From Sphaerochaeta sp. UBA5849 (lineage in GTDB: Bacteria; Spirochaetota; Spirochaetia; Sphaerochaetales; Sphaerochaetaceae): a stretch of 64,000 nucleotides of DNA. Numbering within the stretch: position 1 is the first letter of the stretch; each line of letters starts with the position of its first letter. Both the position numbers and the translations under genes were made by a program. The notes under the pieces were generated by a model. That model searched no databases. It was not told where the DNA came from and saw only the letters and a list, made by a program, of their open reading frames with translations. The DNA lies in NCBI GenBank assembly GCA_002432715.1, contig DJGJ01000049.1:1-64000 (forward strand), read 5' to 3'. Below are positions 34,793 through 42,760 of this stretch, piece after piece.

Positions 34793-35838
34793 GCATTTCT
34801 CCTGCGTTCGGCGATCAGGGCGAGCAGCTCATTCCAGCCTTTCTGGAAGGAAGTCCTGAACAACTCAACCCCGCCGTAGTCGTAGTACTCATCCACCTGC
34901 ATCCCGTCGACCTCCAAGGCCCGCCCATAATCGGGAAGCCGATCTTTGAGAATCTGTATCTCCTCTTCACTCAAATTGTCTTCGATGCGGCTGACTACCA
35001 GGCCATCCGCCTCGATAAGCGTATCGGCTGTTCCCTTCCAGTTGATGGTGATATGCAGGTCCCCGCCGACCAGTTCGGTGAAGTCCTCCAGCTTGCGGGC
35101 GCCTCCTCCGATCATGATACCGGGGTAGTTTCGGCTCTTCAGCAGTTCATACTCTTTCTTCGCAATGGAAAGACCGGCATATTTGACCAGTTTCTCATCG
35201 AGCTTAAGATTGTTCGCCTTGATGACCCGCTTGAAGTGGTCGTCCAGGATACCGGTGATGTGGGTGACAAAAAACGGAGGGGTGTTGCCGCTCTCGCTGC
35301 TCGCCTTCTGATACTCCTCGCAAATGGAGACAGCCTGGGAGAGACCCATCACCTCGGTGGCCATGGTGGGAATATTTTTTTCAACCATCGCCCGTATGGC
35401 TTCGATCCCCCAGGTAGTCACCGGAATCTTGATGCAGACATTCTCACCGATCTTCCGGTTCTCCAGTCCCTCCTCAACAATGAGGGCGGTATCGGTTTCT
35501 GCAAACGGATCTCCTTGGATGGTCACCAAGCCTTCCCTGCCCCCGCTTTTCTCATACAACGGCAAAAACAAGTCTGCAAGGCGGGCAACCATCATCTGCT
35601 GCACCTTCGAAGCTACAATCGAGTCATTCTTCTCATAGGGCAGCAGCAGGTCTATCGCCCTGTTCACCACTCGCAAATCCTCTTCACTGCCGAAGAGCTT
35701 GGAGACATAGCTTGGGTTGGTGGTACACCCTATCGCCCCCGCCTCGATGGCGAGCCTGGCTTGCTCAAGGGTGGGATTGTTGATCCAGAACCTCGTCGGA
35801 GTCTGCTCATGCACACGGTGAAAATAGGTTTTCTTCAT
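34789..35838 (-). CDS. Transaldolase-family protein
   Basis: A 349-residue class I aldolase-fold enzyme. CTTNPSYVSK (about residues 38-47) is the conserved transaldolase TTNPS motif, and NVCIKIPVTTWGIEAI carries the Schiff-base Lys. PPFFVTHITGILDDH and KYAGLSIAKKEY come later in the barrel. Transaldolases move a dihydroxyacetone unit between sugar phosphates. Within this operon it is likely to act on the same carbon skeleton as the split transketolase. It is longer than the FSA/TalC type (about 215), and lies 3 bases after dctM. Confidence 0.85.
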   Translation of the reverse strand: MKKTYFHRVHEQTPTRFWINNPTLEQARLAIEAGAIGCTTNPSYVSKLFGSEEDLRVVNRAIDLLLPYEKNDSIVASKVQQMMVARLADLFLPLYEKSGGREGLVTIQGDPFAETDTALIVEEGLENRKIGENVCIKIPVTTWGIEAIRAMVEKNIPTMATEVMGLSQAVSICEEYQKASSESGNTPPFFVTHITGILDDHFKRVIKANNLKLDEKLVKYAGLSIAKKEYELLKSRNYPGIMIGGGARKLEDFTELVGGDLHITINWKGTADTLIEADGLVVSRIEDNLSEEEIQILKDRLPDYGRALEVDGMQVDEYYDYGGVELFRTSFQKGWNELLALIAERRRNA

Positions 35839-35841
35839 TTG

Positions 35842-37128
35842 TTACCTCGAAGCAAATACAAGATTGGGAAGCCACAGGGAAATCTGCGGAACATACGTGA
35901 GGACGATCAGGGCGACCAGCAGCGATGCCAGATAGGGAAGTACTGCCTTGAAGACTTTTCCTACAGGCAACCCAACGATGGGACTGAGCATGTATATGCT
36001 CATTCCCACCGGCGGGGTGATCATGCCGATCATCAGGTTGAACACCATCACCAGACCGAAGTGGACAGGATCCACCCCTGCAGCCACCAGGGGTGGCAGG
36101 AGAATCGGTGTCAGGATCATGATGGCGGCGGTAGATTCCAAGAACATGCCGGCTACCAAGAGAATTACGTTGGAAAGCATCAGAAGGATGACGGGGTTGT
36201 CCGAGATACCGAGCATGAGGGCGGAGACCTGCTGGGGCATCTGTTCGACGGTGAGCACCCAGGCAAAGATGGCCGCCGAGGCGACAATGAAGAGGACACT
36301 CGCCGTTGATTTCAATGTCTCAATACACGTCTTGAAGAAGGAAGAGAGTGTCAGTTCCTTGTATGCCAAGCTCAGTACGATGGCATAGGCCACCGCGATG
36401 GCTGCCACTTCGGTCGGACTGAACCAACCAGAGAGCATGCCGCCCATCATGATGACGGGCATCAACATGGAAGGAAGGCCGCGCTTGGTGATTGCTTGTA
36501 TCTCAGAGAAGGAAAACTTGCGGTCCACTCCACGGGGGTAGTTGAACTTTCGGGCGAAGAATCCCACCTGCACCATCAATGCCATGGCGATGACCAGAGC
36601 GGGAAGAATTCCGGCGATGAGCAGGCGCATCGAGGACGTCTCGGCGGCCGCCCCATAGATGATCAGGGGGATGGATGGGGGGAAAATCGGACCGATTACT
36701 GCAGAGGCTGCCGTAATGGCCGCCGAGTGGGTGCGGGGATAGTTCTGCTTGTCCATCGCTTCAATCTCGATGTTTCCAAGCCCGCCTACGTCGGCAAGAG
36801 CCGCACCGCTGATACCGCTGAAGATCAAGGAAGCGACAATGTTGACCTGGGCCAAGCCTCCTTTCATTCTTCCCACCAACAGCTTGGCAAACTCAAACAG
36901 TCGTTCGGTGATCCCCGAGCTGTTCATCAAGCCGGCGGCAAGAATGAACAAGGGGACGGCAAGCATCGGGAAGGAGTTGAGGCTGGTCACCATGCGCTGA
37001 ATCAGCTGGCTGGGCGGGATGTTTGCCATCATCAGATAGAGAGCCGAGGGGATGCCCATGCTCACGGCGATGGGAAGCCCGGTTGCCAGCAAAAAGAGAA
37101 AGAGAATAATCACCAATGAACCGCTCAT
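35842..37128 (-). CDS. dctM: TRAP transporter large permease subunit (DctM)
   Basis: A 428-residue membrane protein with about 12 hydrophobic segments, the transport channel of a tripartite ATP-independent periplasmic transporter. Motifs include GISGAALADVGGLGNIEIEAM, ASAVIGPIFPPSIPLIIYG and MIGMITPPVGMSIYM, typical of DctM. Transport is driven by a Na+ gradient. ATG 37128 overlaps the dctQ stop by 4 bases (ATGA) and has GGAGG just upstream; the longer upstream frame runs antisense-like through dctQ and is rejected. Confidence 0.92.
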   Translation of the reverse strand: MSGSLVIILFLFLLATGLPIAVSMGIPSALYLMMANIPPSQLIQRMVTSLNSFPMLAVPLFILAAGLMNSSGITERLFEFAKLLVGRMKGGLAQVNIVASLIFSGISGAALADVGGLGNIEIEAMDKQNYPRTHSAAITAASAVIGPIFPPSIPLIIYGAAAETSSMRLLIAGILPALVIAMALMVQVGFFARKFNYPRGVDRKFSFSEIQAITKRGLPSMLMPVIMMGGMLSGWFSPTEVAAIAVAYAIVLSLAYKELTLSSFFKTCIETLKSTASVLFIVASAAIFAWVLTVEQMPQQVSALMLGISDNPVILLMLSNVILLVAGMFLESTAAIMILTPILLPPLVAAGVDPVHFGLVMVFNLMIGMITPPVGMSIYMLSPIVGLPVGKVFKAVLPYLASLLVALIVLTYVPQISLWLPNLVFASR

Positions 37129-37601
37129 ACCGCCTCCTCCTTTCCACACAAGGTATTCCAGACTCCCAACAGGGAGAGGACGGTCATGGCAAGAATTCCC
37201 AAGGTGATGGGGATGTAGAACACGATGTTGGGCATATTCAAGGCTGGAGTTCTGACACTCCAGTTGCGCTCCATGATGGTGGCAATCGCCCACAGGACAT
37301 AGATGCCGAAGCACATGACCAGAAGCTGGGTGACCACAGAAACCCATTTCTTTGCTTGTTTGGGCAGGTAGAGGAGCACGATATCGACGATGATGTGTTT
37401 CTTCTCATAGGTGAGGACGGGAATCATGAGGAAGACCAAAGAGACCAACGAAACCCGGGCAAGTTCCTCCAGCTGAATAGAGCCTGCATGGAAAACGTTG
37501 CGCATGATAATCTGGATGAAGACCGAAAGAAACAGCACCAGCAGAAAGACCACCGCCACTGCCTGATATCCCTTGGTCACCTTTTTTGCGAGGTTGTTCA
37601 T
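37125..37601 (-). CDS. dctQ: TRAP transporter small permease subunit (DctQ)
   Basis: A 158-residue membrane protein with four predicted helices, including FLLVLFLSVFIQIIMRNVF, in which the conserved R-N-V-F is typical of DctQ. It holds DctM and helps receive the binding protein. It lies 72 bases after dctP, a gap occupied by a strong hairpin. Confidence 0.9.
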   Translation of the reverse strand: MNNLAKKVTKGYQAVAVVFLLVLFLSVFIQIIMRNVFHAGSIQLEELARVSLVSLVFLMIPVLTYEKKHIIVDIVLLYLPKQAKKWVSVVTQLLVMCFGIYVLWAIATIMERNWSVRTPALNMPNIVFYIPITLGILAMTVLSLLGVWNTLCGKEEAV

Positions 37602-37630
37602 AGGATTGTTCCTTGCTCATTGAAATCTGA

Positions 37631-37657
37631 GTGGATGGAAAGAATCTTTCCATCCAC
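37631..37657 (-). other. 12-bp perfect hairpin between dctP and dctQ
   Basis: GTGGATGGAAAG (37631-37642) and CTTTCCATCCAC (37646-37657) form a perfect 12-bp stem with a 3-base loop. There is no T tract, so it is more likely an mRNA-stabilising or processing barrier that keeps binding-protein mRNA abundant than a terminator. Confidence 0.65.
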
Positions 37658-37673
37658 ATGAAACCATACACAG

Positions 37674-38696
37674 CTATTTGATTGCGTTGATCATCTCATA
37701 GTACTTGCCCCAGGCAGCACCGAAGCGATCATTGACAACCTTGGAAACAGAGGCGCGGAACTCATCAACTTTCAGCCCATCCTCCTTGGTGATGATCTTC
37801 ATGCCCTTGTCCTTGAGCGTCTGCACATCCTTGGCCTCACTTTGCAACACATAGTTGGAAGCCCAGTCACGGGTTTCGCGTGCCACTTCGGTAAAGATCT
37901 TCTTGTGTTCGTCACTCAAGGCCTGCCAAACCTTCTCATTGATGACAACAGGCTCGGAACCCATGATATGGTCGGTCATCATGGCATACTTCTGCACTTC
38001 GTAGATGTTGCTGGTGACCAGGGTGCTTACCGGGTTCTCCTGCCCGTCGGCTACGCCGGTGGAAAGAGCCACGGGTACTTCAGCCCAGTCGATGGGAACA
38101 GCGACTGCACCCATGCCTTCAACTGCTGCCAGATAGATCGGGGAAGGAATGGCACGGATTTTCTTGCCTGCCAGATCCTTGGGGGAGTACACAGGGAAGT
38201 TGGCGGTAAGCTCGCGGGTACCGAAGTAGAAGGAGTAGAGAATCCTGACGCCTCTGGTGTCGATGAGCTTCTGGTTCAGTTCCTTCAGCGCCGGAGAAGT
38301 TTCGGGATCGGTTGCCTTCAGAAGGTGGTCGACGTCGCGATACAGATACGGGGTGTCGAACAGGCCCAAGTCGTTGAGCAGGGGCTGAAGGCCTCCGTAG
38401 GTGTTGTGATGCATGGCGATCGATCCCATCGAGACGGCCTCGGCCATTTCAGAAATGGAACCAAGCTGGCTTGCAGGATACACCTCGATCTTGATGGCAC
38501 CGCCGGTTTTCTCGGCAATCTTATCAGCAAAGTAGGTTGCCTGCAGTCCGTTCGGGCTGGAAGCGGGGTTCATGTGTGCATACCGAAGGACCAAAGGCTT
38601 GGCGGCGGTAGGACCGCTGGCTTCAGCCTGCCCGGCGGCAAACAGGAAACCGGCCAAGGAAACAACGAGCAGCAATGCGATAATCCTTTTTTTCAT
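37674..38696 (-). CDS. dctP: TRAP transporter substrate-binding protein (DctP)
   Basis: A 340-residue exported binding protein with a signal peptide (LLLVVSLAGFLFAAGQAEA). The DctP-family fold shows LRYAHMNPASSPNGLQATYFA at the start and GVRILYSFYFGTRELTANFPV in the middle; DLAGKKIRAIPSP contains the conserved Arg that usually grips the ligand carboxylate. This suggests an anionic substrate such as a sugar acid. AGGAG lies 8 bases before ATG 38696. A 15-base palindrome (38725-38739) sits in the 48-base gap after the transketolase genes. Confidence 0.92.
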   Translation of the reverse strand: MKKRIIALLLVVSLAGFLFAAGQAEASGPTAAKPLVLRYAHMNPASSPNGLQATYFADKIAEKTGGAIKIEVYPASQLGSISEMAEAVSMGSIAMHHNTYGGLQPLLNDLGLFDTPYLYRDVDHLLKATDPETSPALKELNQKLIDTRGVRILYSFYFGTRELTANFPVYSPKDLAGKKIRAIPSPIYLAAVEGMGAVAVPIDWAEVPVALSTGVADGQENPVSTLVTSNIYEVQKYAMMTDHIMGSEPVVINEKVWQALSDEHKKIFTEVARETRDWASNYVLQSEAKDVQTLKDKGMKIITKEDGLKVDEFRASVSKVVNDRFGAAWGKYYEMINAIK

Positions 38697-38724
38697 ACAA
38701 TGTTCTCCTTTTTATTCTACGAAC

Positions 38725-38739
38725 TCCGGATGATCCGGA
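38725..38739. other. 15-base palindrome before dctP
   Basis: TCCGGAT-G-ATCCGGA is a perfect inverted repeat between the transketolase C-terminal subunit gene and dctP. It could be an RNA-processing hairpin or an operator; nothing decides between them. Confidence 0.4.
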
Positions 38740-38744
38740 AACCG

Positions 38745-39695
38745 TTACAGTTTTTTATGCGCCACAGCCTTTTTGGCTGCACTGACAATGTCTTCAATGC
38801 GCATGCCGTACGCATCAAGCAACTCTTCAGGGAAACCCGACTCCCCATAGACATCCTGCAGCCCGAGACGAATCAGGTGCGCAGGAACGTTCTCAGCGAT
38901 CACCTCGGCTACGGCACTGCCCAACCCATTGATGATCGTATGGTCCTCCACGGTTACAGCACAACCTGTAGCTCGCAATACTGCGACGAGCCCTTCCCTG
39001 TCCAGCGGCTTGATGGTAGCCACTTCCACCACCTTTGCCTTGATTCCCTCCGCCTTCAGTCTCTTGGCGGCCTCAATGACACGCCCCAGCACAAACCCAT
39101 GGGCAAGCAGGGCGACATCATCGCCCTCATCGCTGAGTATGCGGATTTTACCCAAGGGAAACGGAGTTCCATCAGGGAACACCTTGTCCTCGCGGCCGCT
39201 GCCGATACGGATGTAGACCGGACCTTCAACATCCACACTTGCCAGCATGGCTTCATAGACCTGACCACCGTCGGCGGGACAGAGGATGGTGAAGTTCGGC
39301 ATGCCCCTGAGAATTCCGACGTCCTCGATGAACTGGTGGGAGACCCCCTCTCGGTTGCCCCCGTGCAAGCCCCCGTTCGCTCCGACAAACCGGACCTTGA
39401 GGTTCGGATAAGAGACGAAGGTGCGCATCTGCTCGCAGGCCCTCATCGTCAAGAATCCTGCATAGGTACATATATAAGGAAGGAGTCCGCTTGCTGCAAG
39501 ACCGCTGCAGACGCCCACCCCGTTCTGCTCGGAAATTCCTAGCTCCACCACCCGGTCGGGGAACCGTTCCAGGAAAGGCTCGCCTTTGACGACCTTCAAG
39601 GAGTCGGTGGAGACAAAGACCACATCCTCGCGCTCGCCGGCCAATTTCAGGAGGGCATCGCGGAATCCTATTCGTGTGCTGTCAACGGTGCTCAT
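38745..39695 (-). CDS. Transketolase, C-terminal subunit (split enzyme)
   Basis: A 316-residue protein holding the pyrimidine-binding and C-terminal domains of transketolase. VVELGISEQNGVGVCSGLAASG carries the catalytic Glu that activates thiamine diphosphate; VGANGGLHGGNREGVSHQFIEDVGILR is also typical. It pairs with the next upstream gene to form one active enzyme. Start ATG 39695 overlaps the partner's stop (ATGA). Split transketolases often sit in specialised sugar catabolic loci separate from the housekeeping enzyme. Confidence 0.92.
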   Translation of the reverse strand: MSTVDSTRIGFRDALLKLAGEREDVVFVSTDSLKVVKGEPFLERFPDRVVELGISEQNGVGVCSGLAASGLLPYICTYAGFLTMRACEQMRTFVSYPNLKVRFVGANGGLHGGNREGVSHQFIEDVGILRGMPNFTILCPADGGQVYEAMLASVDVEGPVYIRIGSGREDKVFPDGTPFPLGKIRILSDEGDDVALLAHGFVLGRVIEAAKRLKAEGIKAKVVEVATIKPLDREGLVAVLRATGCAVTVEDHTIINGLGSAVAEVIAENVPAHLIRLGLQDVYGESGFPEELLDAYGMRIEDIVSAAKKAVAHKKL

Positions 39696-40513
39696 ACTGC
39701 TCCTCCCAACTCTTTGATGGCCTGTTTGTACTCTTCTTCGGTATAGACACGCTTGTGCCACGAGTTTTCTCCCACCATGAAGGAGACTCCGTTTCCCTTG
39801 ACGGTTTTGCAGACTATGGCACAGGGCTGGTCGACAACTTGATGGGCATTCTCCACAGCCTTCAGAATCTGGGCGATATCGTGCCCGTCGACGGTCTGGA
39901 CATGCCAGCCGAAAGCCTGCCACTTATCCTCGATCGGATAGGGACCGGATATTTCACCTACGGTTCCACCGCTCTGGTAGTTGTTGTTGTCGATGAAAAC
40001 AGTCAGGTTGCCTACCTTGTGATGGCTGGCGGCCATCGCTGCCTCCCAAATCATGCCCTCCCCCAGTTCCCCGTCTCCGGTGATGGCATAGACTTGGTAT
40101 GCTTTCTTGCGAATCCTGGCAGCCAAGGCCATCCCCAGACCGATGGATACTCCGTTGCCCAATGAGCCGGTGGTTGCATCCAAGCCCTTGGTCTTGGGTG
40201 CATAGGGGTGCCCCTGCAGGTGGCTGTTGAGGTACCGCAGAGTGAACAACTCTTCTCGGGGAAAGTATCCCTTTTTAGCCAGTGCGGCATATAAGACGGG
40301 GCAGCTGTGACCCTTGGAGAGGACAAAGCGGTCCCGGTCCTCCCAATCAGGGTTGGATGGGTCCAGACGCATGACTTCAAAGTAGAGGGCTGTGATGATA
40401 TCGGCAACCGAGAAGCTGGGGCTGGGATGCCCGTCCTTGGTCCGATAGACCATCTCAACCACATCGCGGCGAAGGGAACGGGAAATTTCCTGTAATGCCT
40501 GAATATCCATCAC
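39692..40513 (-). CDS. Transketolase, N-terminal subunit (split enzyme)
   Basis: A 273-residue protein with the thiamine-diphosphate-binding domain. FVLSKGHSCPVLYAAL, TGSLGNGVSIGLGMAL and the TPP motif ITGDGELGEGMIWEAAMAASHHKVGNL (GDG...N) are intact, so cofactor binding is expected. It overlaps the racemase-like gene upstream and its partner downstream by 4 bases each, so the three genes are translationally linked. Confidence 0.92.
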   Translation of the reverse strand: MMDIQALQEISRSLRRDVVEMVYRTKDGHPSPSFSVADIITALYFEVMRLDPSNPDWEDRDRFVLSKGHSCPVLYAALAKKGYFPREELFTLRYLNSHLQGHPYAPKTKGLDATTGSLGNGVSIGLGMALAARIRKKAYQVYAITGDGELGEGMIWEAAMAASHHKVGNLTVFIDNNNYQSGGTVGEISGPYPIEDKWQAFGWHVQTVDGHDIAQILKAVENAHQVVDQPCAIVCKTVKGNGVSFMVGENSWHKRVYTEEEYKQAIKELGGAV

Positions 40514-41178
40514 TTTGCCTCCCCCAGCATGTCCCTGACCATCAGTGCACCCAGCCGGGGGCTTGAGAGCACCGTCTTGCCGGTAAGCCTTGCAAGCGGT
40601 TCTTCCATCCTGGCCATCGAGCCTTGGGCAAGCAGAATGACTTCACAGCGGTCGGAGACCTGTTTTGCAGTCTCGGCAATGAGACGATCGTGTGTCTGGG
40701 CATCACCGGAGGTAATGGCGCTGAAGGCTCCATCGGCCAGGGCGCTGATGGTGCGGATCGACTTGCCCATCTCCGAAGCACAGCGTTCGAGCAGGCGGAT
40801 GGTAGGATCGAGGGTGGTGGAAAGGGTTGCCAGCACAGCGATGGAATCGGTGAGCTCGATCGCCCGCCTGGCCATCGGCTCGTCGATGCGCACGATGGGA
40901 ATGGGGAAGAATTCCCTCGCCCCATAGACTGCATCCCCGATTGACGAGCAGGTATTGAGAATCAATTCGGCACCGGAGGCACAGGCAATCTCATAGTAGC
41001 CGTACAGCCTGCGCTTCACCGCCTTGGTAAGGTACCCTGTCTCGATGATCTCGGCGATCATGCTGTCGTCAAGGATGTTCATCACCTTGTACCCAGGCAG
41101 CGTTTCCTTCAGCAAATCGGAAAGCGGTTTTACCAAAGCAGCTCCAGTATATATTGCGGCAATTTTATGTTCAGCCAT
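40510..41178 (-). CDS. Aspartate/glutamate racemase-family protein
   Basis: A 222-residue protein of the Asp/Glu/hydantoin racemase fold. Two half-sites are visible: LILNTCSSIG (first catalytic Cys) and EVILLAQGSMARM in the second half, where the usual second Cys is replaced by Gln-Gly-Ser. A two-cysteine racemase mechanism is therefore doubtful; other family members are isomerases or decarboxylases. The start is ATG 41178 with GGGGGTG 6 bases upstream; an in-frame GTG at 41187 is possible. It is first in the nine-gene operon. A weak promoter lies upstream: TTGACA (41247-41252), 17 bases, CATTCT (41224-41229), minus strand. Confidence 0.75.
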   Translation of the reverse strand: MAEHKIAAIYTGAALVKPLSDLLKETLPGYKVMNILDDSMIAEIIETGYLTKAVKRRLYGYYEIACASGAELILNTCSSIGDAVYGAREFFPIPIVRIDEPMARRAIELTDSIAVLATLSTTLDPTIRLLERCASEMGKSIRTISALADGAFSAITSGDAQTHDRLIAETAKQVSDRCEVILLAQGSMARMEEPLARLTGKTVLSSPRLGALMVRDMLGEAK

Positions 41179-41202
41179 GTTATGCACCCCCGTGTTCTAT
41201 AT

Positions 41203-41218
41203 CATCATACATCATACA
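41203..41218. promoter_or_regulatory. Candidate operator: tandem ATCATAC repeats upstream of the TRAP/transketolase operon
   Basis: ATCATAC occurs twice in tandem (41204-41210, 41211-41217), downstream of the weak promoter. The same heptamer occurs once upstream of gntR (34407-34413). Binding by the operon's GntR protein is inferred only from this sharing. Confidence 0.35.
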
Positions 41219-41306
41219 TATGAAGAATGAGGCACATTTTGCAATCTGTCAAGGAAAAACAATCCACCCTGTTTGGATGGATGGTTGATGGCAAGAGACG
41301 CCTTAA

Positions 41307-41340
41307 TGAAAATTATTGCCGATTTCGTCAGGAATTTTCA
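41307..41340 (+). repeat. 34-bp imperfect-palindrome repeat, left copy
   Basis: It starts TGAAAAT, ends ATTTTCA and has a TGCCG-ATTT-CGTCA core. It matches the right copy (42727-42760) at 31 of 34 positions in the same orientation. The outer stem extends by two more complementary pairs (AA/TT). It ends directly at the -35 of the ATPase gene. Confidence 0.8.
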
Positions 41341-41368
41341 TTGACCTCTTTTCAAACGGATGTATACT
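41341..41368 (+). promoter_or_regulatory. Promoter of the DUF4143 ATPase gene
   Basis: TTGACC (41341-41346), 16 bases and TATACT (41363-41368) are close to consensus. The leader (about 41375-41419) contains a third hairpin, TGCCG-ATAA-CGGCA (41384-41397), with the same TGCCG/CGGCA core as the flanking repeats. Confidence 0.65.
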
Positions 41369-41419
41369 ACCATTGAATTTTATTGCCGATAACGGCATTT
41401 ATTTTAAATGAGGTTGTTC

Positions 41420-42712
41420 ATGGAAATACAAAGAGACATCTACCTGCAAGCGCTCATCAACAGAATGAACAACGGTATGATCAAGGTCATTACCGGTATG
41501 AGAAGGTGTGGAAAGTCATATCTCGTATTTCACCTATTTTATGACTATCTCATCTCTATTGGTATTCCTGACGATCATATCATCCAGTTAGCCCTCGATA
41601 TTCCTGAGAACAGGGAATATCGAGATGCCTACAAAATCTACGAGTATGTCCTTTCAAGAATCAAAGACAAGAATGAACCCTATGTTGTCCTACTCGATGA
41701 AGTTCAATATGCGATTACGGCAGAAGAAATCAAGCAACCGGATAAACCTATTGCTTTGTATGATGTCCTGAATGGGCTCCTCCACAAAGGGAATATAGAC
41801 ACCTATGTAACCGGGAGCAATTCCAAATTTTTATCGCATGATGTTATGACAGAGTTCCGGGGACGAGGTGATGAGGTCCAACTCCATCCTTTGACGTTCA
41901 GCGAATTCATGCAGGTCTATCGTGGAGACAGACACCAAGGATGGTCGGATTACTTGATGTATGGAGGCTTGCCTTTAGTTTGCACCATGCAAAATGCTGA
42001 TCAAAAAGTCACATATCTGACCAATTTGTTTGAAGAAACATATCTGAAGGATATCATCAACCGCTATCAATTACAGAAAAATGTTGAGCTTGGAGACCTT
42101 ATAACAATCCTTGCTTCAAGCATTGGGTCTTTGACAAATGCTTATAGAATTGAAGCGACATTTAAAAGTGTTGCCCGCTCAAAAATCAGCATCAATACCA
42201 TCTATCAATACATCCAATACCTGAAAGAAGCATTCATTATCAACGAAGCAAATCGTTACGATGTTAAGGGAAGACATTATATCGGTACTCCCATGAAGTA
42301 CTACTTTGAGGATGTAGGCTTGCGAAATGCAAGGCTTGGTTTCAGACAGGTCGAAGAAAACCACATCATGGAAAATGTCATCTATAATGAATTGAGGGTT
42401 CGAGGATTCTCTGTTGATGTCGGAGTCGTAGAGACACGAGTGAAAGATGCTGAAGGAGTAGAAACAAGAAAACAACTGGAAGTGGATTTTGTAGCGAATC
42501 TAGGGAGCAAGAGATATTATATTCAATCCGCCTTCTCTCTCGGTACGAAAGAAAAAATCATGCAGGAACAACGTAGCCTTATGAATATTCCAGATTCATT
42601 CAAAAAGATACTTGTAGTTAATCATGAATCCAATCCCTGGCACACGCAGGAGGGAACCTTGGTCATTGGGGTTCAACAATTCCTTTTAGAGCCTAATAGT
42701 CTGGAATTGTGA
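41420..42712 (+). CDS. AAA-type ATPase with C-terminal DUF4143 domain
   Basis: A 430-residue P-loop ATPase. Walker A is TGMRRCGKSYL (about residues 23-33), Walker B is YVVLLDEVQYA (about 91-101), and YVTGSNSKFLS is the sensor-1 region. The C-terminal part has the FVANLGSKRYYIQSAFSLG nuclease-like fold seen in DUF4143 proteins. These proteins are common, scattered and often laterally transferred; their function is not established. GAGG lies 6 bases before ATG 41420. Base composition is clearly more AT-rich than that of its neighbours. The gene is bracketed by 34-bp palindromic direct repeats, so it is probably a recent acquisition. Confidence 0.88.
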   Translation: MEIQRDIYLQALINRMNNGMIKVITGMRRCGKSYLVFHLFYDYLISIGIPDDHIIQLALDIPENREYRDAYKIYEYVLSRIKDKNEPYVVLLDEVQYAITAEEIKQPDKPIALYDVLNGLLHKGNIDTYVTGSNSKFLSHDVMTEFRGRGDEVQLHPLTFSEFMQVYRGDRHQGWSDYLMYGGLPLVCTMQNADQKVTYLTNLFEETYLKDIINRYQLQKNVELGDLITILASSIGSLTNAYRIEATFKSVARSKISINTIYQYIQYLKEAFIINEANRYDVKGRHYIGTPMKYYFEDVGLRNARLGFRQVEENHIMENVIYNELRVRGFSVDVGVVETRVKDAEGVETRKQLEVDFVANLGSKRYYIQSAFSLGTKEKIMQEQRSLMNIPDSFKKILVVNHESNPWHTQEGTLVIGVQQFLLEPNSLEL

Positions 42713-42726
42713 AACTTTTTTATCAC

Positions 42727-42760
42727 TGAAAATAATTGCCGCTTTCGGCAGGAATTTTCA
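42727..42760 (+). repeat. 34-bp imperfect-palindrome repeat, right copy
   Basis: It has the same outline as the left copy, with the core TGCCG-CTTT-CGGCA fully paired and the outer stem extended by CAC/GTG (42724-42763). A 3x3 internal mismatch (AAT against GGA) is placed as in the left copy. It covers the stop codon of the converging pseudouridine synthase gene (42758-42760). Confidence 0.8.

Noticed and set aside
41200..41220. CRISPR-like repeat at the ATCATAC tandem
   Set aside because: The units are only 7 bases with no spacers, so it is not an array. No cas genes are present in the window.
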